Below, piece after piece: positions 1-6,709 of a stretch of 14,098 nucleotides of DNA. The notes under the pieces are model-generated. The model made no database searches, was not told the origin of the DNA, and saw nothing but the letters and a program-made list of their open reading frames with translations. The DNA is taken from positions 1-14,098 of the forward strand of contig DATIWM010000302.1 of the NCBI GenBank assembly GCA_035519355.1, in the 5' to 3' direction. The DNA comes from DAOMFB01 sp035519355 (GTDB taxonomy: Bacteria; Acidobacteriota; Thermoanaerobaculia; UBA5066). The number at the start of each line of letters is the position of its first letter. Positions within the stretch are counted from its first letter, which is position 1. The position numbers and the translations under genes are program-made.

Positions 1-1743
1 GGAGGGGGTGCAGACGATCGGCTCGCCGCGCACGTTGAAGGAGGTGTTGACGACGACGGGACAGCCGGTCTTCCGGAGAAAGGCGGCGAGGATGTCGTGG
101 TAGAGCGGGTTCGCCTCGCGCCGGACGGTCTGCAGGCGGGCCGAATAGTCGACGTGCGTCACGGCCGGGATCTCCGAGCGCGGAACGTTCAGCTTCTGGA
201 TCCCCCAGAGCGCCTTCTCGGCCCCGGACATCTCCCGGCGAAGCGGGCGGGCCACGTCGGCGACGAGGAGCATGTAGGGCGACTCCGCGTCGATCTCGAA
301 CCACTTCGACACCTCCTCGCGCAGCACGGACGGCGCAAAGGGCCGGAACGACTCCCGGAACTTGATCTTCAGGTTCATGACGGACTGCATCCTCGGCGAC
401 CGCGGATCGCCGAGGATGCTCCGGCCGCCGAGGGCCCGCGGGCCGAACTCCATCCGCCCCTGGAGGAGGCCCACGACTTTCTCCTGAGACAGCAAGTTCG
501 CGACGGCGTCGGGCAGCTCGGAGCGAGGGACGGTGCGAAACGGGTAATGCCGGGACTCGAGCCAGGCCGCAATTTCCTCAGAAGGGTAAGAAGGGCCGAG
601 GAAGGCGCCCGACATGCCGTCGTCGAAAGGTGGAAGGGAGTTCGAAGAAGTCCTCGGTGCCCAGGTTCCCCTCCTCTCAGGGCTCTCCCGCGGCATGTCC
701 AGGTACCGGTGCCAGACGGCGAGCGCCGCCCCGACCGCGCCCCCGGCGTCGCCCGCGGCCGGCTGAACCCAGAGGTCGTCGTAGATCCCTTCGCGCAGAA
801 GCCGCCCGTTCGCCACGCAGTTGAGGGCCACGCCCCCGGCCAGGCAGAGGTAAGTGGCGCCGGTGACCTTCCGGACGTGGCGCGCCATCTTCAGGACGAT
901 CTCCTCGGTGATCTCCTGGATCGAGGCCGCGAGGTCCATCTCCCGCTGGGTGAGCTTCGACTCGGCCTCGCGCGCCGGGCCGCCGAAGAGCCGCTCGAAG
1001 CCGGCCCCGGTCATCCGGAGCCGGCTCGCGAAGTCGAAGTACTCCATGTTCAGGCGGATCGACCCGTCGTCGCAGACGTGGACGAGCTTCTCGCGGATCA
1101 CGTCCGCGTACTTCGGCGAGCCGTACGGGGCGAGGCCCATCAGCTTGTACTCGCCGCTGTTCACCCTGAAGCCGCAGAAGTAGGTGAAGGCCGAGTAGAG
1201 GAGGCCGATGGAATGCGGAAATCGGAGCTCCGAGACGAGGTCGATCGTGTTTCCCTTCCCGTGCCCGAGCGACGACGTCGCCCACTCCCCCACCCCGTCC
1301 ATCGTCAGGATGGCCGCCTCCTCGAAGGGCGACGGGAAGAAAGCCGACGCGGCATGCGATTCGTGGTGGTCCCCGAAGAGGATCCGGGCGGGCGTCTCGA
1401 GCTCCTTCCGGATCGTCTCCTCCATCCAGAGACGGTTCGTCAGCCAAAGCGGCATCGCCTTCTGGAACGAGGCGAAGCCCCGCGGCGCGTAGTCGAGGTA
1501 GGTCTCGAAGAGCCGCTCGAATTTCAGGAGCGGCTTGTCGTAGAAGGCGACGAAGTCGAGGTCCTTCGCCCCGATGCCGCCTTCCGCGAGACAGTACCGG
1601 GCGGCGCGGGCGGGGAACTCGGCGTCGTGCTTCTTCCGCGAGAAGCGCTCCTCCTGGGCGGCCGCCACGATCCGTCCGTCGACGAGGAGACAGGCCGCCG
1701 CGTCGTGGTAGAAGGCCGACAGGCCGAGAATCGTCTTCGCCAC
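1..1743 (-). CDS. Carbamoyltransferase, NodU/CmcH/SxtI family (C-terminus cut by window edge)
   Basis: Family members move a carbamoyl group from carbamoyl phosphate to a hydroxyl of a sugar or small molecule, in the cytoplasm. All 581 visible codons are open. The N-terminal domain starts ILGLSAFYHDAAACLL and has the HHESHAASAF histidine motif (residues 126-135) and GEYKLMGLAPYG (about 197-208), then LAGGVALNC (about 299-307). The C-terminal domain shows MEFGPRALGGRS (from 431) and NTSFNVRGEPIVCTP just before the edge. Members are usually 570-620 residues, so only the last few dozen are missing. GTG at 1743 is the only reasonable start, because an in-frame TAA lies four codons upstream. No Shine-Dalgarno is visible. 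A TAAACT hexamer 6 nt before the start may mark its own leaderless promoter. It follows SxtJ- and SxtK-like genes, which supports a tailoring role. The acceptor substrate is unknown. Confidence 0.93.
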   Translation of the reverse strand, partial: MAKTILGLSAFYHDAAACLLVDGRIVAAAQEERFSRKKHDAEFPARAARYCLAEGGIGAKDLDFVAFYDKPLLKFERLFETYLDYAPRGFASFQKAMPLWLTNRLWMEETIRKELETPARILFGDHHESHAASAFFPSPFEEAAILTMDGVGEWATSSLGHGKGNTIDLVSELRFPHSIGLLYSAFTYFCGFRVNSGEYKLMGLAPYGSPKYADVIREKLVHVCDDGSIRLNMEYFDFASRLRMTGAGFERLFGGPAREAESKLTQREMDLAASIQEITEEIVLKMARHVRKVTGATYLCLAGGVALNCVANGRLLREGIYDDLWVQPAAGDAGGAVGAALAVWHRYLDMPRESPERRGTWAPRTSSNSLPPFDDGMSGAFLGPSYPSEEIAAWLESRHYPFRTVPRSELPDAVANLLSQEKVVGLLQGRMEFGPRALGGRSILGDPRSPRMQSVMNLKIKFRESFRPFAPSVLREEVSKWFEIDAESPYMLLVADVARPLRREMSGAEKALWGIQKLNVPRSEIPAVTHVDYSARLQTVRREANPLYHDILAAFLRKTGCPVVVNTSFNVRGEPIVCTPS

Positions 1744-1749
1744 GGCCGG

Positions 1750-1755
1750 AGTTTA
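1750..1755 (-). promoter_or_regulatory. Possible -10 element (TAAACT) for the carbamoyltransferase gene
   Basis: The minus strand reads TAAACT, then six bases (CCGGCC), then the GTG start. It matches TATAAT at four of six positions and would place the transcript start at or beside the start codon. I see no convincing -35. The idea rests on the same arrangement at two other genes in the window. Confidence 0.35.
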
Positions 1756-1760
1756 GGCGA

Positions 1761-1783
1761 GGGTCCGGGGGGGCGCGGGGGGG
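1761..1783 (+). other. G-quadruplex-capable G-run in the SxtK-carbamoyltransferase gap
   Basis: The plus strand reads GGG, TCC, seven G, CGC, seven G. Each seven-G run can supply two G3 tracts, so five tracts with loops of 1-3 nt are available. This exceeds the usual four-tract G4 motif. The G-rich strand is the template for the minus-strand genes. It lies in the only sizeable gap of the minus-strand run. Confidence 0.5.
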
Positions 1784-1829
1784 ACGACCCCGGCCGTCCC
1801 GATGCGCATCCGGACCAGGTCCCCCACGC

Positions 1830-1988
1830 CTAGAACAAGGTGTAGATGAACGGGGCGATGACGCTCTTCTCGGCGACCAGAAGGAGGAAGCCCACGAGCA
1901 CCATCAGGAAGATGATCGGCGCGAGCCAGAATTTCTTCCGGTGCTTCAGGAACTCCCAGAGCTGCCGGAACACCTCGCGCCGCGCCAT
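1830..1988 (-). CDS. SxtK-like micro-membrane protein (DUF5989 family), 52 aa
   Basis: This 52-residue protein has a basic amphipathic N-terminus (residues 1-20, RQLWEFLKHRKKFW), one hydrophobic membrane helix (about 22-40) and a short tail ending SVIAPFIYTLF. Length and pattern match DUF5989 proteins and SxtK of saxitoxin clusters, which are commonly encoded beside NodU/CmcH carbamoyltransferases. The biochemical role is unknown; anchoring the carbamoyltransferase at the membrane is an inference. ATG at 1988 is chosen because it lies 5 nt after the SxtJ-like stop and begins the conserved part. The longer open frame upstream only shadows the SxtJ gene. The ribosome site is weak, so translation is probably coupled to the gene before it. 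The family assignment is from memory of the sequence pattern, not a search. Confidence 0.85.
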   Translation of the reverse strand: MARREVFRQLWEFLKHRKKFWLAPIIFLMVLVGFLLLVAEKSVIAPFIYTLF

Positions 1989-1993
1989 CGTCG

Positions 1994-2377
1994 TCAGAAG
2001 ATCTTCTCGAAATGGGCGCGGTCCCGGTTCCTCTCGGGATACGGCTCCCACATCGACGCCGGCGCCGGTCCCCGCCGCCGCAGCTCGTTGCGGCCGAAGG
2101 CGCGGAGGAGAAGTCCCAGGGGCGTCAGGATCAGGAAGAAGACGATCGAGAGGAAGAGGAAGCCGTTGACCCTCCCGAGGAGATGGGAGAACTTCAGCCA
2201 CCCGCGATGCGGCGCCGCGAGGGCGCCCGGGGCCACGGCCGCAAGAAGGAGGAGGACCGCCCCGGGGACCGCCATCACGGCGCCGGCCGTCGTCCGGTGG
2301 CGCCAGAAGAGGAGGAGCAACCCGAGGACGACGAGGAACCCTCCCACGACGACGCCGAACTTCCGGTCCGCGCTCAC
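1994..2377 (-). CDS. SxtJ-like integral membrane protein, 127 aa
   Basis: This small membrane protein has three hydrophobic spans (about residues 8-24, 33-56 and 72-93) and a polar C-terminal tail (RRGPAPASMWEPYPERNRDR). The WxEPYPERNRD-like tail, the length and the position between an acyltransferase and a DUF5989 gene fit the SxtJ-type family found beside carbamoyltransferases. Its function is unknown; partnership with the carbamoyltransferase is inferred from recurring gene neighbourhood. GTG at 2377 is chosen because it overlaps the TGA of the preceding acyltransferase as GTGA, a classic coupling junction, and because the protein then begins MSADRKFG. No separate Shine-Dalgarno is seen. 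The frame stays open further upstream, but that part is antiparallel or shifted noise over the acyltransferase gene. Confidence 0.8.
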   Translation of the reverse strand: MSADRKFGVVVGGFLVVLGLLLLFWRHRTTAGAVMAVPGAVLLLLAAVAPGALAAPHRGWLKFSHLLGRVNGFLFLSIVFFLILTPLGLLLRAFGRNELRRRGPAPASMWEPYPERNRDRAHFEKIF

Positions 2378-3504
2378 GGGACGATCGTAGCAGGGGCGTT
2401 CCGGCGCTGGACGAGGACCTCGAAGCGCTCCTTCAGGCGAAGAAACGGCCGCTCGATCGCGAAGAACGAGACCGAGGACCAGAGGAGGATCGCCCCGAGA
2501 AACCAGAACGAGAGAACGGCGTCCCGGGCCGCTTCGGGCCACCCCGCGAGCGCCGCCAAGACCGGTCCCCGGACGGGGTCGTAGAGCCAGTAGATGGCCG
2601 GCCGGTGCCAGAGGTAGATCCCGTAGGAGATCCGGCCCACGTAGACGACCGGCGCGAGGGAGAGAAGCCGCACCAGCGGCGCCCCGGGGGACGCACGGAG
2701 CCAGAGGATGAAGATCGAGGTCAGGACCCCGACGAGCGTGAACCCGAAGAGGCCGACGTTCCGTTCGTTTCCGGCGCAGAGGGCGTAGGTCGCCGCGACC
2801 GCGGCGCCGAGGCCGAAGAGCACGGCGTTCCGGCGGGCGCTCAGGAAGGCGCGGACCCGCCCGAAGGCGGCGGTCTCCTCCGCGAGCGCCGCGAGACAGC
2901 CCCAGAGGATCACGTCGAGGTGGGCATCCGGCCGGGCGCTCAGCCGCGGAAACCCGGTGAGACCCCGGTTGACGAGGACGACGCGCCAGACCGTGATCGC
3001 GGCGATGACGCCCAGGGCGACGCCCGCCCAGGCGACCGGCTTCAGGCGCTTTCCGAGCGGCGGCCAGAGCGCGTAGAACTGCTCCTCGATCGAGAGCGAC
3101 CAGCTCACCGGGGCGCCCCCCGTGGACGGCATGGCGCCGGCCGCGAGAACGACGTTCGAGATCCAGAGGACGGACCAGAGGACCGAGGCGGGGGGATCGA
3201 CGCGGGTCAGGAGCAGGACGACGGCCCACGCCCAGAGGGCGGGCACGATCCGGAGGAAGCGGCGCGCATAGAACTTCCCCAGGACGATGTTGCCCGTCGC
3301 CCGCTGCTCCGCCCGGAGCAGCGACGTGATGAGGTACCCCGAGAGGACGAAGAAGACGTCCACTCCGAAGTAGCCGAGCCGAAAGGGCGGATAGGGCTCC
3401 AGCGCGCTGTGCTCACCGACGACGAGCGCAATGGAGACCGCCCGAAGGCCGTCCAGGGCGGGGACGTAGACCCTCTCGCCCCGGGCATCGGGACGTCGCG
3501 TCAT
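2374..3504 (-). CDS. Membrane acyltransferase 3 family protein (OafA/YrhL type)
   Basis: Family members use a multi-pass membrane domain to place acetyl or other acyl groups on sugars of O-antigens, capsules, peptidoglycan or antibiotics. This copy is 376 residues, the size of the bare membrane domain without a fused SGNH domain. Visible signatures are LDGLRAVSIALVVGEH (Arg21-x10-His32, the conserved R-x10-H pair), GVDVFFVLSGYLIT (47-60), FYARRFLRIVPALW (78-91), SWSLSIEEQFY (134-144) and, near the end, ISYGIYLWHRP. About ten hydrophobic spans are apparent. ATG at 3504 overlaps the SGNH gene stop as ATGA, with GAGGG about 10 nt before it. The separately encoded SGNH protein next door may supply the partner activity that other family members carry as a fused C-terminal domain. 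The acyl donor and target cannot be told. Confidence 0.93.
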   Translation of the reverse strand: MTRRPDARGERVYVPALDGLRAVSIALVVGEHSALEPYPPFRLGYFGVDVFFVLSGYLITSLLRAEQRATGNIVLGKFYARRFLRIVPALWAWAVVLLLTRVDPPASVLWSVLWISNVVLAAGAMPSTGGAPVSWSLSIEEQFYALWPPLGKRLKPVAWAGVALGVIAAITVWRVVLVNRGLTGFPRLSARPDAHLDVILWGCLAALAEETAAFGRVRAFLSARRNAVLFGLGAAVAATYALCAGNERNVGLFGFTLVGVLTSIFILWLRASPGAPLVRLLSLAPVVYVGRISYGIYLWHRPAIYWLYDPVRGPVLAALAGWPEAARDAVLSFWFLGAILLWSSVSFFAIERPFLRLKERFEVLVQRRNAPATIVP

Positions 3505-4655
3505 CGAGACCGGCCCTCGAGGAAGGTCTTCGAGACGACGTCGGCGAGCCGCCGGGCGAAGCGCTCCGACCCCTCCGGCGAGAAGTGACAGGGGTCCGCG
3601 AGGTCCTCGTCGGGAGGGACGGCGGTCTCGAACGGCTCGAAGAGGAGCGCGCGCCCTTCCCTCGCCAGCTTCCGCATCACGTCGTTGTACCGCTCGAGGC
3701 CCCTCCGGGAGCCGGCCACCGTGAGCCCCGGGCACCAACCTTCGATCCACTCCGTGTCGCGCGCCTCGTGGCCGCGCCGGACCCGGAGAACCTGCGGCAC
3801 GAGCATCACCTTCGCCCCGCGGGCCGTGGCGACGCCGATCGTCGAGAGGAGATTCCGCTCGTAAACCGCGACGGCGGCGGCCGGAATGTCGTCTTTCTTC
3901 GGGCCTCCCGTCCAGGCGTACGCGGGCGCGAATCCCTCGACCCCCTCGGGACGTCCCGGGCGGAGCCGGTCGAGGAGCGACTCGAGCAGCAGCGATCGCG
4001 CCACGAGGCGGACGGGGACGGGAGCCGCGCCCGTCACGCGCGGGAGGATCTCGAGGTGGCCGGCGCTGTAATCGGAAGCGAACGGTTCGTGCCCCGCCGG
4101 CTGGAGGTCGTTCACGCCGGAATAGACGAGGACGAGATCGGGGCCGAGTTCCACGTCCCGGATCTCGAGCGAGAGAAGGCTCTCCAGGCTCGTCCACCCC
4201 GGGAAGCCGGCGTTCGCCACGTCGACGTTCCTCGCTTCGAGAGCCCGGCCGAGCCGGGCCGCCCACGTCGCCGCGTTGTTCTCGGCCAGGAGGTCGAAGG
4301 TCGTCGAGCCTCCTTCGCAGACGATCCGGAACCGCCCGGCGGGCTTCGGCACCGGGAGGTTCAGGAGGTTCGTCCCCCGCTGGCCCCGGGCGTTGAAGAC
4401 GACCTCCTTCCCCGCGGCGCGGAGCACGGCGTCGGGTCGGCCGGTCACGACGAGGACCGGGTGGAGCTGGTAGGCCGTCCCGATCTTCCGGACGAACTTC
4501 GTGTAGGCCTCGGCGCGGGTCTCGGGCCACGAGCCGCTCCGGATCCGCCCCGCGAGACGGCATCCCCCTTCGAGCGCCAGAAAAAGGCCGACGGCGATCG
4601 CCGCCGGGACGAGGACGTTCGAGACGGCCAGCCTGGGAAGAGAGGCGGGCTTCAC
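3501..4655 (-). CDS. SGNH/GDSL-type hydrolase or acyltransferase, N-terminal membrane anchor
   Basis: The SGNH fold makes esterases, deacylases and O-acyltransferases that act on glycans. The four blocks are visible in 384 residues: CEGGSTTFD with Ser117, NAGFPGWTS with Gly150, SGVND with Asn182, and DPCHFSPEG with Asp354 and His357. Residues 13-30 form a single hydrophobic segment (VLVPAAIAVGLFLALEGG), so the catalytic domain is probably periplasmic or extracytoplasmic. GTG at 4655 is the best start, lying 16 nt after the glycosyltransferase stop and giving a short basic N-terminus before the anchor. It overlaps the acyltransferase-3 gene as ATGA. In O-acetylation systems an SGNH domain often receives the acyl group passed through the membrane by an acyltransferase-3 protein, so these two probably work as a pair. 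That pairing is inference from adjacency. Confidence 0.88.
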   Translation of the reverse strand: MKPASLPRLAVSNVLVPAAIAVGLFLALEGGCRLAGRIRSGSWPETRAEAYTKFVRKIGTAYQLHPVLVVTGRPDAVLRAAGKEVVFNARGQRGTNLLNLPVPKPAGRFRIVCEGGSTTFDLLAENNAATWAARLGRALEARNVDVANAGFPGWTSLESLLSLEIRDVELGPDLVLVYSGVNDLQPAGHEPFASDYSAGHLEILPRVTGAAPVPVRLVARSLLLESLLDRLRPGRPEGVEGFAPAYAWTGGPKKDDIPAAAVAVYERNLLSTIGVATARGAKVMLVPQVLRVRRGHEARDTEWIEGWCPGLTVAGSRRGLERYNDVMRKLAREGRALLFEPFETAVPPDEDLADPCHFSPEGSERFARRLADVVSKTFLEGRSR

Positions 4656-4671
4656 GGCGGGCCCATCGTAC

Positions 4672-6069
4672 TCACGTTCGCGGTGCGAGGCCCGCCGCCG
4701 CGTAGAGGCAGACGACGGGCATCAGCGGTACCCGGTACCGGTCGTCGACCGCATCCGTGCTCGAGGACGCCGCGATCAGGTACCCGAGCGTGACGAGGAG
4801 GAGGGCGTGGGCGGCCCGGCGGCCCCCCCGCCAGCTCCGGACGGCGCCGAGAAGAGCCAGGAGAAGCAGCGCCGCGACCTGGACGACGAGGAGGGTCGAT
4901 ACAGTGAAGAGGACCGGATGGTGGCGCGCCAGGGAAGCTGTCAGGGCTCTCACCTCCTGGTCGTCGTAGAGGCGCTGGACTTCCGGGTCAGGCCGGACCA
5001 GATCGAAATGGACCGAGAGGATCAGGGACGCCGGCGCGAAGAGAAGGAGGAGGCTCCCCCGGGCCGTCGCCGCGAGGGTCGCGGCAGGGTGGGCCCGGAA
5101 GATCTCCATCGCCTCCCCGCGCCACTTACGGTCCAGCTCGAAGAGGCTGAGGCCGGCCGTCCCGGGGAAGAGGTCCCGGTAGCGCTGGCTGCCGAACATT
5201 TCCGCCTCGGCCCCCGGACCCCGGTGCCGGAAGAAAGCCTCGCGGATCCCCAGGCGCTCCTGGGCCTCCGTCAGCGGGATCCCCTCGACGCGCGCCACCA
5301 CGGCGGCCGCCCGACGGTGCAGGAGCTGAGCCCCCGACACGGGGACGAGGGAGAAGCTCCCGGCCACCCGGGCATTGCGCGCCATCCAGCCGCCGACGAG
5401 AAGCGTCGGACCGAGAAGGAACGCACCGAGGACGGCGGCCCGCCTTCCTCCCCCCCAGCGACGCCGGAGGGAGACGGCGAGGAGCGCGAGGGCGAGGACG
5501 GGAAGGAGAAAGACCAGAATCGGGCGGACGAGGGTCGCCAGGGCGAGCGCCACCCCTCCGAGAAACGCCGGGGCGGATCGCGGTTCCGGCCTCCCGACGA
5601 CGGCGACGAGGGCCGCGAGCCCGAGGACGAGAAGCAGCGTGAAGAACGTCTCCGAGAGGATGTCGAGGGACCGGCAGAACGAGCCCGGCTCGAAGGAGAG
5701 AAGGACGGCCGCCCAGGCGGCGGGCCGCTCCCCGAACGGCTCTGTGAACAGATACAGCAGGGCGAGCGCCGTGGCCGCGGACAAACACGCCCCGAGAGCC
5801 GACGCGACCCAGAGCCGTTCTCCGAAGACGGCGAAGACGAGCGCAAGAAAGGCCGGGTATCCGGGCGTCCGGAGCAGTTCCGGTCCGGCGGAAGGCTCCG
5901 GGCCGGTCGCGTAGCGGCCGGTCGCGAGGAGGGCCCTGGCCGGGCCGAGGTAGGTCGCGCTGTCGATGAAGATTCCGGGCCCCGGCCCGCGCCAGACGAG
6001 AACGGCGAGAAGAATCAGCTTCCCGGCGAGGGCGAGCCCGACCAGCCCCGCGGCGATCCGCCGATTCAC
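4672..6069 (-). CDS. GT39-like (GT-C superfamily) membrane glycosyltransferase
   Basis: A 465-residue, very hydrophobic protein with about ten membrane spans, of the PMT/ArnT-like type. These enzymes use polyprenyl-phosphate sugars on the outer face of the inner membrane to glycosylate lipids, glycans or proteins. The evidence is an N-terminal helix followed by an external loop with an acidic residue (FIDSATYLGPA, Asp36), then RTPGYPAFLALVFAVFG at about 69-85, and a C-terminal DDRYRVPLMPVVCLYAAAG, all typical of the group. The start is GTG at 6069, 13 nt after the pyrE stop, with an AAGGGA stretch overlapping that stop as a likely ribosome site. It is the first of the envelope-tailoring genes, ahead of the SGNH and acyltransferase-3 genes. 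Donor sugar and acceptor are not predictable. Assignment to GT39 rather than a neighbouring GT-C family is tentative. Confidence 0.82.
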   Translation of the reverse strand: MNRRIAAGLVGLALAGKLILLAVLVWRGPGPGIFIDSATYLGPARALLATGRYATGPEPSAGPELLRTPGYPAFLALVFAVFGERLWVASALGACLSAATALALLYLFTEPFGERPAAWAAVLLSFEPGSFCRSLDILSETFFTLLLVLGLAALVAVVGRPEPRSAPAFLGGVALALATLVRPILVFLLPVLALALLAVSLRRRWGGGRRAAVLGAFLLGPTLLVGGWMARNARVAGSFSLVPVSGAQLLHRRAAAVVARVEGIPLTEAQERLGIREAFFRHRGPGAEAEMFGSQRYRDLFPGTAGLSLFELDRKWRGEAMEIFRAHPAATLAATARGSLLLLFAPASLILSVHFDLVRPDPEVQRLYDDQEVRALTASLARHHPVLFTVSTLLVVQVAALLLLALLGAVRSWRGGRRAAHALLLVTLGYLIAASSSTDAVDDRYRVPLMPVVCLYAAAGLAPRT

Positions 6070-6082
6070 CCGGGGAATCCCT

Positions 6083-6709
6083 TCAACGCGCGCCGGCGAG
6101 GTGCCGGGAGCCCGGAGCCGTGAGCGGCTCCCCCTTCGCGCAGAGAGGACAGGCCGCGGGATCCCACGCCGGGACGTCGAGGGCGAGGAGCGCGCGATAC
6201 GGGATGCCGTCGACGGCGTCGCCCTGCTCGTTCCGGGCGCGTCGGTCGATGCCCCCGACCGCGGAAGCGCGTCGGTCGATGATCGACCCGCAACCGACGA
6301 CGACAGCTCCCGCCGCCCGGACGACTTCGATCACCTCGCGCGTCGACTTTCCCGTCGTCACGACGTCCTCGACGACGGCGACCTTCTCGCCCGGCTCCAG
6401 CGCGAAGCCCCGCCGGAGGGCGAAGGCCCCCTCGACCCGCTCCGTGAAAATCGCCCGGACGGAGAGCGCGCGCCCGACCTCCTGCCCGATGATGACGCCG
6501 CCGAGCGCCGGGGAGACGACGGCCCCCGCGCCGAACGGGCGGAGCAGGGCGCCCAGCCCCCGGCCGAGGGCGTCGGCCCGGCCGGGCCACATCAGGACCT
6601 TCGCGCACTGGAGGTACCGGTCGGCGTGGAGGCCGGAAGAGAGCCGGAAATGACCCGTCAGCAGGGCGCCGGTCTCTTCGAACTGGCGGCGGACGTCGGC
6701 AGGATTCAT
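6083..6709 (-). CDS. pyrE: Orotate phosphoribosyltransferase (Thermus-type PyrE) with an internal duplication
   Basis: Converts orotate and PRPP to orotidine 5'-phosphate in pyrimidine synthesis, in the cytosol. The 208-residue protein has FRLSSGLHADRYLQCAKVL (21-39), the PRPP-binding motif VVEDVVTTGKST (112-123), and the C-terminal CPLCAKGEPLTAPGSR that marks the Thermus-type subfamily. ATG at 6709 overlaps the regulator stop as ATGA, with GAGGAAAAGGG just upstream. Between IIDRR (143-147) and GIPYRALLALDVP (168-180) it has a loop longer than I expect for the subfamily. It is caused by a 15-bp direct repeat that makes IDRRASAVGG and IDRRARNEQG sit in tandem. The active-site motif is intact, so the enzyme is probably functional. 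It is an unusual housekeeping member between a regulator and glycan genes. Confidence 0.95.
   Translation of the reverse strand: MNPADVRRQFEETGALLTGHFRLSSGLHADRYLQCAKVLMWPGRADALGRGLGALLRPFGAGAVVSPALGGVIIGQEVGRALSVRAIFTERVEGAFALRRGFALEPGEKVAVVEDVVTTGKSTREVIEVVRAAGAVVVGCGSIIDRRASAVGGIDRRARNEQGDAVDGIPYRALLALDVPAWDPAACPLCAKGEPLTAPGSRHLAGAR
6237..6281. repeat. 15-bp direct repeat inside pyrE
   Basis: GCGCGTCGGTCGATG occurs at 6237-6251 and again at 6267-6281, identical and exactly 30 bp apart. The period is in frame, so the protein gains a ten-residue unit beginning IDRRA twice. It looks like a short in-frame tandem duplication whose second halves have diverged. Confidence 0.9.

Noticed and set aside
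1781..1800. A 6-bp inverted repeat (GGGACG...CGTCCC) before the carbamoyltransferase, considered as a terminator
   Set aside because: Short stem, and followed by a C-run and not a U-run on the transcript; too weak to call.
97..1833. A 578-codon open frame on the plus strand opposite the carbamoyltransferase
   Set aside because: Its product is Arg/Glu/Pro-rich with no family pattern, a typical antisense shadow in GC-rich DNA; the minus strand encodes a clear, motif-complete enzyme.
1..2377. A saxitoxin-type biosynthetic cluster
   Set aside because: Only the carbamoylation trio is present; no polyketide, amidinotransferase or oxygenase genes are seen, and the neighbours are glycan-type.
2605..6123. 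Several plus-strand open frames of 250-440 codons across the glycan genes
   Set aside because: All are low-complexity charged sequences opposite membrane and hydrolase genes whose motifs are intact on the minus strand.
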